Source: an uncultured Acetatifactor sp.
GTDB taxonomy: Bacteria > Bacillota > Clostridia > Lachnospirales > Lachnospiraceae
DNA length: 64,000 bases
Direction: 5' to 3'
Assembly: GCA_910586485.1 (NCBI GenBank)
Contig: CAJUIA010000019.1
Span: forward strand, 1 to 64,000
Shown here piece after piece: positions 43,480 through 51,532 of the stretch. Positions within the stretch are counted from its first letter, which is position 1. Each line of letters starts with the position of its first letter. The notes beneath the pieces were generated by a model, which saw only the letters and a program-made list of their open reading frames with translations, did not search any database and was not told where the DNA came from. Made by a program: the position numbers and the translations under genes.

Positions 43480-44113
43480 TCTCTCTGAGAATCCTCCTTG
43501 CCAGCGCTCCCGGCGTAAGCCCCGGATATTTCTTCACAAAGACACACAAATCCTCCCAACTCCCCTTCGGAAATCCCATGCAGTTCATGATGGTCTTCTG
43601 ATCTTCTACCCATTTCTCCTTTATCAAGCATCCCTGATCATCATAACATCTGCCGTAGTTTTCCGGGCAGTCCAAATGTTCCTTTCTGTATTTCCTGTAT
43701 CTTTCTTCTTCAGATTTCTTATAGCGTTTCCATCTTTCTTCCGACACAAACATTCCGGCATGCTTCACCATAACTGCCAGCATATCCAACGCGACCTCAG
43801 ATATGCCTATCTCATAGCCTTCCTGATACGCCTGATCATGCAAATCCATAGAACCGGCTTCCAGCATATCTGTATTCCCTCCCTCAAAAACAATTTCGGC
43901 CTCTTCTTCACTTTCTGCAAACACAAATATCTCATCTACCCCTGCATGAAGCTCCTCCGCGATGTCTACAGCAAGCTTCAACGACGGATTATACTTTCCC
44001 TGTTCCAGCCTCACAATCGTCTCCCTGCTTACATTAACCTTTTCAGCCAGCTTTTTCTGACTCAGATTCAGTTTCTCCCGATATGCCTTCATTCTTGTGT
44101 AAAAATCAGACAT
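43460..44113 (-). CDS. XRE-family regulator of the GHKL/HExxH operon
   Basis: The 217 residues start with a Cro/C1 helix-turn-helix (MKAYREKLNLSQKKLAEKVNVSRETIVRLEQGKYNPSLKLA in outline: LSQKKLAEKV and SRETIVRLEQGKYNPSL) followed by about 150 residues unlike ordinary XRE proteins: an acidic segment, a helical part, and a Cys-containing stretch (LDCPENYGRCYDDQGC). The start at 44113 follows GGAGGATTTT. It overlaps the ATPase gene by 20 bases, and the promoter carries a large palindrome, so self-repression of the whole operon is likely. The extra domain may sense the trigger or contact the ATPase. Confidence 0.85.
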   Translation of the reverse strand: MSDFYTRMKAYREKLNLSQKKLAEKVNVSRETIVRLEQGKYNPSLKLAVDIAEELHAGVDEIFVFAESEEEAEIVFEGGNTDMLEAGSMDLHDQAYQEGYEIGISEVALDMLAVMVKHAGMFVSEERWKRYKKSEEERYRKYRKEHLDCPENYGRCYDDQGCLIKEKWVEDQKTIMNCMGFPKGSWEDLCVFVKKYPGLTPGALARRILRESEYKYI

Positions 44114-44127
44114 AAAATCCTCCATCT

Positions 44128-44167
44128 AAATACGGGCATGTGATAAATATATCACATGCCCGTATTT
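44128..44167. promoter_or_regulatory. 17-bp perfect inverted repeat, operator of the GHKL operon
   Basis: The arm 44128-44144 (AAATACGGGCATGTGAT) is the exact complement of 44151-44167, with six A/T bases between. It covers the -10 box, the spacer and the transcription start of the regulator-GHKL-HExxH operon. No T-run follows, and its place upstream of the start codon excludes a terminator for the operon. Confidence 0.85.
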
Positions 44168-44174
44168 ATGTCAA
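44146..44174 (-). promoter_or_regulatory. Promoter of the XRE-GHKL-HExxH operon
   Basis: Leftward TTGACA (44169-44174), 17-base spacer, TATATT (44146-44151), embedded in the large palindrome. Confidence 0.85.
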
Positions 44175-44206
44175 TTATATATATTGAGAATCACCTTCCG
44201 TTTCCT

Positions 44207-44527
44207 CTACTTGTTTATTTTCCAATAGCCTTTTCTATCAGAACCGATACGTATAATCTTCCCCGATTCCCGTAATTTCTTTATGAGACGGCTGATCTTT
44301 CTGGCACTGAATCCGGTTTCCTTACTTAACTTCTTGGCTGTAATGTCAGGCTGATTTTCCAGCATTTTCAAAATTTTTATTTCATCGCCATTATCATCGC
44401 CATTATCATCGCCATTTTCATCGCCACTCAATTTATCAATAGGAACATTTTCCTTCCCCGCCGGAAACTTCCAGTGCCAAGCTGTTCCACCAGCCCTACA
44501 TCCTTAAATACGTGCATTAACTCCCTA
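44207..44527 (-). pseudogene. Decayed 3' end of a RecG/AlbA_2-type ATP-binding regulator
   Basis: Leftward from about 44527, one frame codes YRELMHVFKDVGLVEQLGTG, the conserved C-terminal segment of RecG-like AlbA_2 (Schlafen-type) proteins. After a frame change near 44470 the next frame codes FPAGKENVPIDKL and then a 74-residue segment: GDDNGDDNGDE repeats and a winged helix (ITAKKLSKETGFSARKISRLIKKLRESGKI). Those proteins normally end with such N-D-G repeats and a winged helix. The N-terminal 350 or so residues are missing. A fragment of the repeat plus winged helix could still be translated from 44431. Confidence 0.65.
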
Positions 44528-44641
44528 TATTATTCAAAAAAATAACAGGAATATGATACAAAATTTTTTAATGTACTTTTGAATCAGAACGGGATAAAAT
44601 AAATAATAAGAATCTATACCCAAAGGAAGGGAGCGGCCCCT

Positions 44642-44899
44642 ATGGAAAAAGCAGACAGCAAGCTCACAATAAACGACCTGTACATCGGCATGGAGATCAA
44701 AGACAAGAGCCAACTCAGCAATATATATGATATATGGATACTACTTGTAAAAAACAGGGATTCTGATGGATATACAGTGCAGTTTATCGGTTCAGAGACA
44801 AATGCCGAATCTGATAAATTATATGCCCAGGGAAATGTAGTGTGCCCAGTATATAACGACAGCCTCGAACTGGATGGAGACATGTACTATGAAGAATAA
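44642..44899 (+). CDS. Small acidic protein, unknown function
   Basis: The 85-residue frame starts after GGAAGGGAG. It reads MEKADSKLTINDLYIGMEIK, then a strand-rich middle (IYDIWILLVKNRDSDGYTVQFIG) and an acidic end (DSLELDGDMYYEE). This looks like a small beta-fold domain rather than random coding. Not recognised. It is followed by a short, doubtful rightward frame (44947-45105; MDLLSQMDIHIGQ... ending FGLQKISFPEI, no ribosome-binding site), probably a relic, then a terminator. Confidence 0.6.
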   Translation: MEKADSKLTINDLYIGMEIKDKSQLSNIYDIWILLVKNRDSDGYTVQFIGSETNAESDKLYAQGNVVCPVYNDSLELDGDMYYEE

Positions 44900-45112
44900 A
44901 TTCATCCTGCTTGAGTTGAGCCAGCGCAACGAGATACGGGCTCGGCATGGATCTTCTGTCCCAGATGGATATACATATCGGGCAGAGCAGGCTTCTCAGA
45001 AAAACCATATTCCTCGCTTGTCCCTATGACAGGATGGATTCTGATTATCTGAAAATGCTGGATGAACACTTTGGCCTCCAGAAAATATCTTTCCCTGAAA
45101 TATGATTTCAAA

Positions 45113-45166
45113 ATACAGCTTGCGGAGTACTGCCTATGGCAGTCACTCTACAAGCTGTATATTTTT
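45113..45166 (+). terminator. Strong Rho-independent terminator
   Basis: ATACAGCTTG pairs with CAAGCTGTAT (45151-45160), with inner stems GAGT/ACTC and ACTGCC/GGCAGT, then ATTTTT. It ends the rightward unit beginning at 44642 and faces the spmB stop. Confidence 0.8.
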
Positions 45167-45208
45167 GCAAACATCGACCCGCTTTACCGGGTATCCTGAA
45201 ATAGCCCT

Positions 45209-45736
45209 TTACCCCATCCATCCCGCCAGCACCACGCTGGCCACGGTCCCCGCAAGGGTGGCCAGCAGGGCTCCCGTCAGAGTGTACCGGGTCTTCGTCA
45301 CCTTGGCCGCCAGGAAATAGACGCTCATGGTGTAGAACACCGTCTCCGTACAACTCATCAGAATGGAGGTCAGCATCCCTGCATAAGAATCCGGCCCGGA
45401 GGTTTTAAAAATATCCAGCACCAGTCCCGTGGCGGCAGAAGAAGAAAACATTTTCACGATCAACAGCGGCATAAGCTGGGCGGGAAGACCCACCTTTTCC
45501 GTCAGAGGGCCCAGCAATCCGCCCAGCATGTCAAAAAAGCCGGAAGCCCGCAGCATACCCACCGCCATCATCAGCCCGATCAGCGTAGGAACAATATCCA
45601 CCACAATCTTAAGCCCGCTCTTCGCTCCTTCCAGAAAGCTTTCATACACCTTCACTCTGGAAACATAGCCATAGCCTACAATAAAGAAAATCAGCATGGG
45701 AATGATAATATCCGAAAGATGTGACATTACGCTCAT
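45209..45736 (-). CDS. spmB: Spore maturation protein B
   Basis: The 175 residues match SpmB: a nucleoside-recognition/gate-type membrane protein with IIPMLIFFIVGYGYVSRVKVYESFLEGAKSGL, LIVKMFSSSAATGLVLDIF and SCTETVFYTMSVYFLAAKVTKTRYTL. SpmA and SpmB are needed for normal spore core dehydration in Bacillus and Clostridium. The start overlaps the spmA stop. Confidence 0.94.
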   Translation of the reverse strand: MSVMSHLSDIIIPMLIFFIVGYGYVSRVKVYESFLEGAKSGLKIVVDIVPTLIGLMMAVGMLRASGFFDMLGGLLGPLTEKVGLPAQLMPLLIVKMFSSSAATGLVLDIFKTSGPDSYAGMLTSILMSCTETVFYTMSVYFLAAKVTKTRYTLTGALLATLAGTVASVVLAGWMG

Positions 45737-46419
45737 ACCGGCCTGCCCCCCTTACGTCCGCTCCTGTCCTTGATCTTACAGTACACCACCGCTGTCAGGG
45801 TACTGATCAGGGTAGCCGCAATAGCAGGGGCAATCACCGCCGCCGGCCTGGCGCTGCCATACTGGCTCCGGTAGGCAATCATATTCACCGGAATCAGCTG
45901 CAGGGAAGAAATATTTAAAATGAGAAAACCGCACATTTCATTGCTGGCCCGGCGCTGAATTCTTTCCTTCTTTTCGTTTTTTCTATGTCCTGCCGGCTCT
46001 GCCCTTCGGATGGCAGGCTCATCCACGGCATAGCCCTCCGTCCCTCTTTCCGCCTCCAGCTTTGCCAGCTCTTCCATGGCTTTTAAGCCTGCCGGCGTAC
46101 ACGCCCAGCCAAGGCCCAGCACATTGGCAATAATATTTGTAGCTATGTATTCCCTGGCAGGGTGCTTTTTAGGGATTCTGGGAAACAAAAAGGTAAGGAA
46201 CGGGGATATTCCCCTGGTCAGCTTTTCAATCAGCCCCGCTTCTCTGGCAATCTCCATCAGCCCCGTCCACAGGGCCACCACTCCCGCCATGGTTATACAC
46301 AGAGACACTGCTTCTCCCGCACTGTCCAGGGCTGCGTCCGTCACCGCACTCATCTGTCCCGTACATGCGGCAAAGACCACTGCCAGCAGTATCATCAGGG
46401 CCCAGATCATATTTAACAT
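45733..46419 (-). CDS. spmA: Spore maturation protein A
   Basis: The 228-residue membrane protein matches SpmA: MLNMIWALMILLAVVFAACTGQM, ALDSAGEAVSLCITMAGVVALWTGLMEIAREAGL, ATNIIANVLGLGWACTPAGLKAMEEL, and FLILNISSLQLIPVNMIAYRSQYGSA. A charged insert (GTEGYAVDEPAIRRAEPAGHRKNEKKERIQ) in the cytoplasmic loop makes it about 30 residues longer than usual. It overlaps spmB by four bases. Confidence 0.94.
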   Translation of the reverse strand: MLNMIWALMILLAVVFAACTGQMSAVTDAALDSAGEAVSLCITMAGVVALWTGLMEIAREAGLIEKLTRGISPFLTFLFPRIPKKHPAREYIATNIIANVLGLGWACTPAGLKAMEELAKLEAERGTEGYAVDEPAIRRAEPAGHRKNEKKERIQRRASNEMCGFLILNISSLQLIPVNMIAYRSQYGSARPAAVIAPAIAATLISTLTAVVYCKIKDRSGRKGGRPV

Positions 46420-46490
46420 ATCGTCACCGTCCCGGCTTTGTTACTCTATATTTATTCAGCCGGCCCCGATAACTTTCCTTTTACTTTCCG

Positions 46491-48659
46491 CTACTGCTCG
46501 TCAAGATAAAGCTGAACGCGATTCTGCAGCAGGGCGACAGCCTCTTCGGCGCTTTTATCCCCCTTAAAATAGGGCGCCAGCTCTTCTTCTAAAATCTGCT
46601 CGATCCGCGGCGGCCATTTGGGGGCTGCCCTGCAGCCGTCTAAAAACTCCAGGAATTCCTCCATGTACGTGCTTCCGTCCGGCTTTAAATATTGTGGATC
46701 CGCCAGAACCGTCTGTCCTGTTATCGTTCTGATTTCCTTGGGCACCCCGTCAACCATAACAATGGAATCCCGGACCGCATCCCGCCTGATGCTGATATGC
46801 AGGGGATCGTCGTGCAGCTGCCGGTTGTAATCTAATAGAACGGCCAAAAAGTCTTTGACCTCTTCCTTATGCTCCGTTTTGGCATTTACCACAACATAAT
46901 GAAAATGATTCCACGCAAAATTTCCTCCTCCCTCCGTCGGATAGCCTACCAGGTGCGCCTTCCCGCCGTATTCCGTTAAAATACCGGCAAAGTCGCTCAT
47001 ATTCATAATCCAGGTCAGACGGCTGATATATTCCCCGTCTATCAGCCGCTGAAAGGTATTGACGCCGCGTTCAGGGTCCTCCCTCTCCCATTCCTCAGCC
47101 CGGCCCTCATATTGTTTGCAGATCTCCAAAATCCGCATAAATTCCTCACTGTCAAACCGGGCGGTTCCCTCGTCTATATTCAGAAATCGGGAATGACAAA
47201 GATCCGGAAGGATCGCCTTTAAGCATCTCATGGGATCAATATAAACAATATATTCTCCGATGGGGCGATTCCAATCTTCTCCTGCATCCAGCAGCTGCAG
47301 AAACTCGTCCAGATTCCAGGAGTTGCCCGGCCAGGTACCGTCCGCAGTGATCATGGTATCGACCCAAAGCCGCATGGTCATCCCCACCAGCTTTCCGTCC
47401 ACGGTTCCGTCCTCAATGACGCGGGGAAAAAGCTGTTCCATGGTCTCTTCCGAAATCAGCTCCGTAAGATCCATCAGCGCGCCCTTTTCCGCCAAAATCT
47501 GCATATCCTCTGCAGATACCAGCATCAGGTCCGGCCCTTCCCCGGCTGCAATCTGTGCCATGACCCTGTTTCGAAAAGCTTCCTCTTCACCCTCTTCCGC
47601 TCTTTCCGTACTGATGGGGCAGCTCCAGTGGGCATAGCTGTACTCCACGGCAGCATCCAGCGTATAATCTACACTGCTTGCATACAAAACTGCCATGCGA
47701 ATTTCATCCTCCGGCTGATATTCTTCCTCCGAAAGACAGAATACCTGAAACATGTCCGTTCCCAGCGCGCAGAGAAGAAGCTTTCCCTGTCCTCCGGGCA
47801 GAAGGAAAGCATACTCCGGCCCCACGGGAAAATTAATCTCTCCCAGGGACATCATATCCGTCAGCTTCTTCGCCTTTTGATCCCATCTGAACAGATGCCT
47901 GTTGTCCACATAATAAAGATTATTTCCCTCCGGGTACAGCGCCCGGACCTGAGAAATCTCGGCGGACACCTTTATTTCCTTCCTCTTTCCGCTTTCCGGA
48001 TCATAGCTGTAAAATGACGTTTTCCCTTCCTTCCTCATACAGGCAGCCAAACTGCCGTCTGCGCCCCTGGCAACATGGTCGCCGGAGGGGGCATCTTCGG
48101 AATTCCACGGATATTCCTTCTCATCCGGGAAGGTTTCCGTCAGGGACAACTGAGTTCCCTGCAAATCCGTGACCACCAAAAAATCTCGAAACTCCCCGTT
48201 CTCATCCTTATCAGTCATCCTGAATGAAAGCTTTCCCTCTTCAGGCATGGCCATGGAGCGGATAAACCAGTCTTCTCTCTCCGGGAAGTCCAAATAAAAG
48301 GGCTCCCACACAAACTCCGTCCTTCCACCGGCATATGTAGTAAGAAAAAACTGTCTGGACATTTCCTCTTCTGCCTCACTCCGATATTCTGCCAAAATGT
48401 ATATAATACCGTCATAAGCATCGGCGTACAGCCGCCTGACCTCATACTCCCACGCGGGAATGGCATCCTTTAAGGACAGCCTGATATATTCCCCCATATA
48501 AAGCTGATCCGCTTCTATCCGGGTAAGACTGTCATCCGCGAAATCCGCCGTAACATTCTTCGAATCCTTCTCTTTCCCGGCGCTTCCGGAGCAGCCCACT
48601 GCCAAAACCGCCAATAAGAGAACTGCCAGAAAGACCACCATCTGCTTTTTTATTTTCAT
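46491..48659 (-). CDS. Large extracellular solute-binding lipoprotein with extra N-terminal domain
   Basis: The 722 residues begin with a lipoprotein signal ending LAVLAVG before Cys23. The first ~310 residues look like a beta-propeller-type region with repeated motifs (YIRLSLKDAIPAWEYEVRRLYAD; LYYVDNRHLFRWDQKAKKLTDM). The rest matches family 1 solute-binding proteins: EAFRNRVMAQIAAGEGPDLMLVSAEDMQILAEKGALMDLTELI and the hinge-region WNLDEFLQLLD. It has no ABC permease beside it. Such two-domain lipoproteins occur in Lachnospiraceae as orphan binders or sensors. A GGGGGGTGGGGA site precedes the ATG. Confidence 0.85.
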   Translation of the reverse strand: MKIKKQMVVFLAVLLLAVLAVGCSGSAGKEKDSKNVTADFADDSLTRIEADQLYMGEYIRLSLKDAIPAWEYEVRRLYADAYDGIIYILAEYRSEAEEEMSRQFFLTTYAGGRTEFVWEPFYLDFPEREDWFIRSMAMPEEGKLSFRMTDKDENGEFRDFLVVTDLQGTQLSLTETFPDEKEYPWNSEDAPSGDHVARGADGSLAACMRKEGKTSFYSYDPESGKRKEIKVSAEISQVRALYPEGNNLYYVDNRHLFRWDQKAKKLTDMMSLGEINFPVGPEYAFLLPGGQGKLLLCALGTDMFQVFCLSEEEYQPEDEIRMAVLYASSVDYTLDAAVEYSYAHWSCPISTERAEEGEEEAFRNRVMAQIAAGEGPDLMLVSAEDMQILAEKGALMDLTELISEETMEQLFPRVIEDGTVDGKLVGMTMRLWVDTMITADGTWPGNSWNLDEFLQLLDAGEDWNRPIGEYIVYIDPMRCLKAILPDLCHSRFLNIDEGTARFDSEEFMRILEICKQYEGRAEEWEREDPERGVNTFQRLIDGEYISRLTWIMNMSDFAGILTEYGGKAHLVGYPTEGGGNFAWNHFHYVVVNAKTEHKEEVKDFLAVLLDYNRQLHDDPLHISIRRDAVRDSIVMVDGVPKEIRTITGQTVLADPQYLKPDGSTYMEEFLEFLDGCRAAPKWPPRIEQILEEELAPYFKGDKSAEEAVALLQNRVQLYLDEQ

Positions 48660-48693
48660 AAATCCCCACCCCCCTTAAAGTTTACACCCTTCC

Positions 48694-48728
48694 AGACATG
48701 CCTGCGGCGCCGGCGCAAACAATCTGTG
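48694..48728 (-). repeat. Dispersed GC-rich hairpin element, copy B
   Basis: It matches copy A (40481-40515) at 30 of 35 bases in the same orientation. It lies 35 bases upstream of the lipoprotein start codon, inside the probable leader. The flanking inverted repeat CATAAC/GTTATG (48745-48764) may be part of the promoter. Confidence 0.65.
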
Positions 48729-48872
48729 AAACTTATAGACTTATCATAACATTTGTTTGTTATGTGCGCAAGCGTGGGGTACCGCTGCGTCGAGCCTCAA
48801 GTGAAAGCGTGTCCGCATGAGAATAATGGGCGCCTGGCACCGTCAGGTTATTGGGGGCTGAACTGTTGCCGC
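48729..48872. other. Intergenic region without a gene
   Basis: The gap between the lipoprotein gene and the coat protein terminator contains a 6-bp inverted repeat (48745-48764), a leftward A/T-rich promoter-like stretch (TTATGATAAG) and otherwise GC-rich sequence with no open frame of note on either strand. Confidence 0.4.
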
Positions 48873-48917
48873 AAAAGGGCCCCGAAGCCCTGTGAAAAAA
48901 CAGGGGATTCGGCGCCC
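48873..48917 (-). terminator. Terminator of the CotF-like gene
   Basis: GGGC-CCGAA-CCCTGT on one side pairs with ACAGGG-TTCGG-GCCC on the other (48877-48917), followed leftward by TTTT. It lies 50 bases past the stop of the leftward coat-protein gene. Confidence 0.7.
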
Positions 48918-48966
48918 TTCGATGATTGATATTTCCGACCGTGTTCAGCTCCCCAGAGTATAACGC

Positions 48967-49227
48967 TTACAAGGTTCCCTGGGTAAACAGACTCTTTACA
49001 TGCTGAACCTCTTCCGCCGTAGCCTTGCTGGCGGGAACATAATAGGACTTCTCCCTTGCCAGATTGTAAAGCTCCTCCTGCGACTGCTCGCAGGCATTGC
49101 GGAACTGCTTCAGGGTCTGCTTCAATTCCTTGTTTTCAGACTGGGCGATCATTTCCGCGTAACGGATCAGTTCGCCATTGATGCCGGCCAAGGTATCTGC
49201 TACCATGGTTTTTTCCTGTAATTCCAT
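48967..49227 (-). CDS. CotF-like spore coat protein
   Basis: The 86 residues match the coat F domain: KTMVADTLAGINGELIRYAEMIAQSENKELKQTLKQFRNACEQSQEELYNLAREKSYYVPASKAT. The usual closing Y-x-P-A motif is present. The fold is a short ferritin-like helical hairpin that assembles in the spore coat. The promoter region was not resolved. A related 61-residue protein is encoded just upstream. Confidence 0.85.
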   Translation of the reverse strand: MELQEKTMVADTLAGINGELIRYAEMIAQSENKELKQTLKQFRNACEQSQEELYNLAREKSYYVPASKATAEEVQHVKSLFTQGTL

Positions 49228-49312
49228 ATCTGCACTCCTCTCGTTTCAACTTGCTGCTTTCATAGCTTAACATTACTTGTCATAACGTTTCAAATGATTT
49301 CTGACAGACTTG

Positions 49313-49498
49313 TCAGTTTAAAAATTTCATAAGCTGCTGCTTATTTTCCATGGCGGACTTTGCGCCTTTCTCAAAAAACTGCTTAATCTGGGTGTCAGAC
49401 GCAGCCTTGGAGTACTCCTGCATTTTGCAATGTGTCGTATCAAAGCCGCCGATCAAATGGCGCAGATTCTGAAGATCCAGTTCTGAAATATTAGTCAT
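49313..49498 (-). CDS. Small coat-associated helical protein
   Basis: The 61 residues start MTNISELDLQNLRHLIGGFDT, with SDTQIKQFFEKGAKSAMENKQQLMKFL at the end, matching the short N-terminal-like partner of CotF proteins in clostridia. AAGGAGG lies eight bases before the ATG. It reads leftward, directly upstream of the CotF-like gene, so both are probably made together late in sporulation. Confidence 0.8.
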   Translation of the reverse strand: MTNISELDLQNLRHLIGGFDTTHCKMQEYSKAASDTQIKQFFEKGAKSAMENKQQLMKFLN

Positions 49499-49716
49499 AG
49501 CCTAGCCTCCTTATAATTTTTTACGAGGTTAGTCTTTGCATTTGAGACAAAAGATATGCAAGCCTATTTCTATTATTTTGTTTTTATGTTATACTGAATT
49601 TGGCTGTCTGGCACATAGGGATTTTTATTTATAAATGAAATAAATTCACGTGCCGGACTTTTATAAGAAAAGTAATAAAAATGTCGTCAGTACGGCGGAA
49701 TGCGAGGGAAATGAAA

Positions 49717-50460
49717 ATGGCAAACGAATCAGAAAATCAGGATCTGGAGAACTTAACTGCTCCCCAGAACGATGTGGAGCGGTGGATCATCGCTACCTAC
49801 GCCATGTGGTCGGAGTATTATTCCGAGGGAGACTGGCAGTATATTGCAGGCTCTCCTGTGAAAGCGGAAAATGCTTCCAACATGCAGGTGATGCTGAGCA
49901 GGGACTGGGGGATTAACACCAAGGATGAGCTGCTGGATATGGTTATGTATTTAACCGCACTTTATGAGGATGAAGAGGATGTGGACCCGGAGGACATTGC
50001 TACTGGCGGCTGGGATCTTTGCCGCGCCTGCCAGATTCTGGGCATGGCCTTCATTGCAGGCATAATCGACCGTGACGAAATGTTGGCCGTTTCTCTGATG
50101 GTGTGCAGTCTGATCCAGTATTACTATCCCTCCTGGCTGCATCTTTATTCCAGCTATCTTAACGGCTATCGTGAATGGCGGCTGGGAGATGAAGATGATG
50201 AGGACGACGATGACGAGCTTGATGAGGATGACTTTGACGAGGACGAAGACGACGAAGATGATGACGACGAGGACGAATATGACGAGGATGAAGACGAGGA
50301 CGATGATGACGAAGACGATGAAGATTACGATGAAGCTTTAGAGGATGTGGAAGCCAGAGAAGAAATCTGCAGACGGCTGCTGACCATGCCAAACGGCCCC
50401 TGCTCGGTGCCCTGGGATTTGGAACTGCCGTTTGAATTTGATGAGGAAGACGAGGATTAA
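49717..50460 (+). CDS. DUF1266-domain protein with extreme acidic tail
   Basis: The ATG at 49717 (MANESENQ, after GAGGG) gives 247 residues; ATGs at 49681 and 49711 are in frame. Residues to about 150 match DUF1266: WDLCRACQILGMAFIAGIIDRDEMLA and YYYPSWLHLYSSYLNGYREWRLG. The following 60 residues are almost pure Asp and Glu. The first codons of the next gene lie five bases past the stop. DUF1266 function is unknown; it is often seen near toxin-immunity and ankyrin genes. Confidence 0.8.
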   Translation: MANESENQDLENLTAPQNDVERWIIATYAMWSEYYSEGDWQYIAGSPVKAENASNMQVMLSRDWGINTKDELLDMVMYLTALYEDEEDVDPEDIATGGWDLCRACQILGMAFIAGIIDRDEMLAVSLMVCSLIQYYYPSWLHLYSSYLNGYREWRLGDEDDEDDDDELDEDDFDEDEDDEDDDDEDEYDEDEDEDDDDEDDEDYDEALEDVEAREEICRRLLTMPNGPCSVPWDLELPFEFDEEDED

Positions 50461-50464
50461 GAAT

Positions 50465-51445
50465 ATGCAGTTAGACGATTTATTTTTAAAAGCCTGCCAG
50501 AACGGGCAGAAAAGTGTTGTGATCACCTTTTTAAAAAAGGGCGGCATTAATGTGGACAAAAGGGATGCCAACGGCTTTACCCCTCTTCACCATGCGTGCA
50601 AAAAGGGCGCACGGGATATTATAAAGCTTTTAATTGAAAATGATGCGGACGTGAACATGGCATCAAACACCAGCATCACTCCCCTTCATTTCGCTGCCTC
50701 CACCGGCAATCAGGAAATTTTGACCTGTCTGCTGGACGCAGGCGCGGACATCAATGCCACGGATAAAGAGGGAAAAAGTGTCCTCATCTACAGTGTACTG
50801 GCTAAAAAAGTAGAGGCCGCAAAGTTCCTGATTTCAAAGGGCGCGGATGCCACGATCCGGGATAACGACAACCGCACGGCAGTAGACTATGCCAATGCCC
50901 TGGGGCTGCCCTATTTCATTGCGGAAATGTCTCCTGATAATATGGGCGAAACCGATTCCTACGGAAACACCCCACTCCATCAATCTTGCTTTAACGGGCA
51001 GAGCGAGGTGGTCAAGGTTATGCTTGCCCAGAAAAATTCAGACGTAAATGCAATTAATAACGACGGAGAAACCCCTTTGTTCATCGCTGTGTTGAAAAAT
51101 AACATTTATGTCTCCGAGCTTTTGCTGGATGCCGGTGCCCTGCCGGACAAGGGGACCAACGACGGCTGCTGCCCCATTCATGCAGCGGCCGAAAACGGGA
51201 ACGAGCATATGGTGGATGTACTGATCCGCCATGGTGCCAATATTAACTGCAGAAATCAGGACGGAGAAACCGCGTTGATTATCGGAGCACGGAACGGCCT
51301 GAACAATGTGGTCTCCATGCTGCTGGAAAAAGGCGCGGATGTTACCTGTGCGGATGAGGCTGCTCATACGGCTCTTTATTATGCAACGGAACGAGGCTTT
51401 AATGAAATCGTTGAGCTGCTGCTGATGGCAGGCGCGGAGAATTAA
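50465..51445 (+). CDS. Ankyrin repeat protein, first copy
   Basis: The 326-residue protein (start MQLDDLF at 50465, closely following the DUF1266 stop) is built of about nine ankyrin repeats with the usual G-TPLHxA signatures: NGFTPLHHACKKGARDIIKLLIEN, SITPLHFAASTGNQEILTCLLDAG, GNTPLHQSCFNGQSEV, CPIHAAAENGNEHMVDVLIRHG. No signal or membrane segment is present. Bacterial ankyrin proteins bind partner proteins. Confidence 0.88.
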   Translation: MQLDDLFLKACQNGQKSVVITFLKKGGINVDKRDANGFTPLHHACKKGARDIIKLLIENDADVNMASNTSITPLHFAASTGNQEILTCLLDAGADINATDKEGKSVLIYSVLAKKVEAAKFLISKGADATIRDNDNRTAVDYANALGLPYFIAEMSPDNMGETDSYGNTPLHQSCFNGQSEVVKVMLAQKNSDVNAINNDGETPLFIAVLKNNIYVSELLLDAGALPDKGTNDGCCPIHAAAENGNEHMVDVLIRHGANINCRNQDGETALIIGARNGLNNVVSMLLEKGADVTCADEAAHTALYYATERGFNEIVELLLMAGAEN

Positions 51446-51532
51446 CCGGGGCCTGATATGGCGGACCTTCTTACAGAATTAAAAGGCGCATATGCCGATA
51501 GAATGATTTGACCAGCAGAAAGGGAATAAAAG

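Noticed and set aside
44947..45105. A 52-residue rightward frame (MDLLSQMDIHIGQ...) as a real gene
   Set aside because: No ribosome-binding site and no family match; probably a gene relic, mentioned with the neighbouring small protein.
40481..48728. An 8.2-kb mobile island bounded by hairpin element copies A and B as direct repeats
   Set aside because: The interval includes core sporulation genes spmA and spmB, a third copy lies outside at 57148, and no integrase or target duplication is seen.
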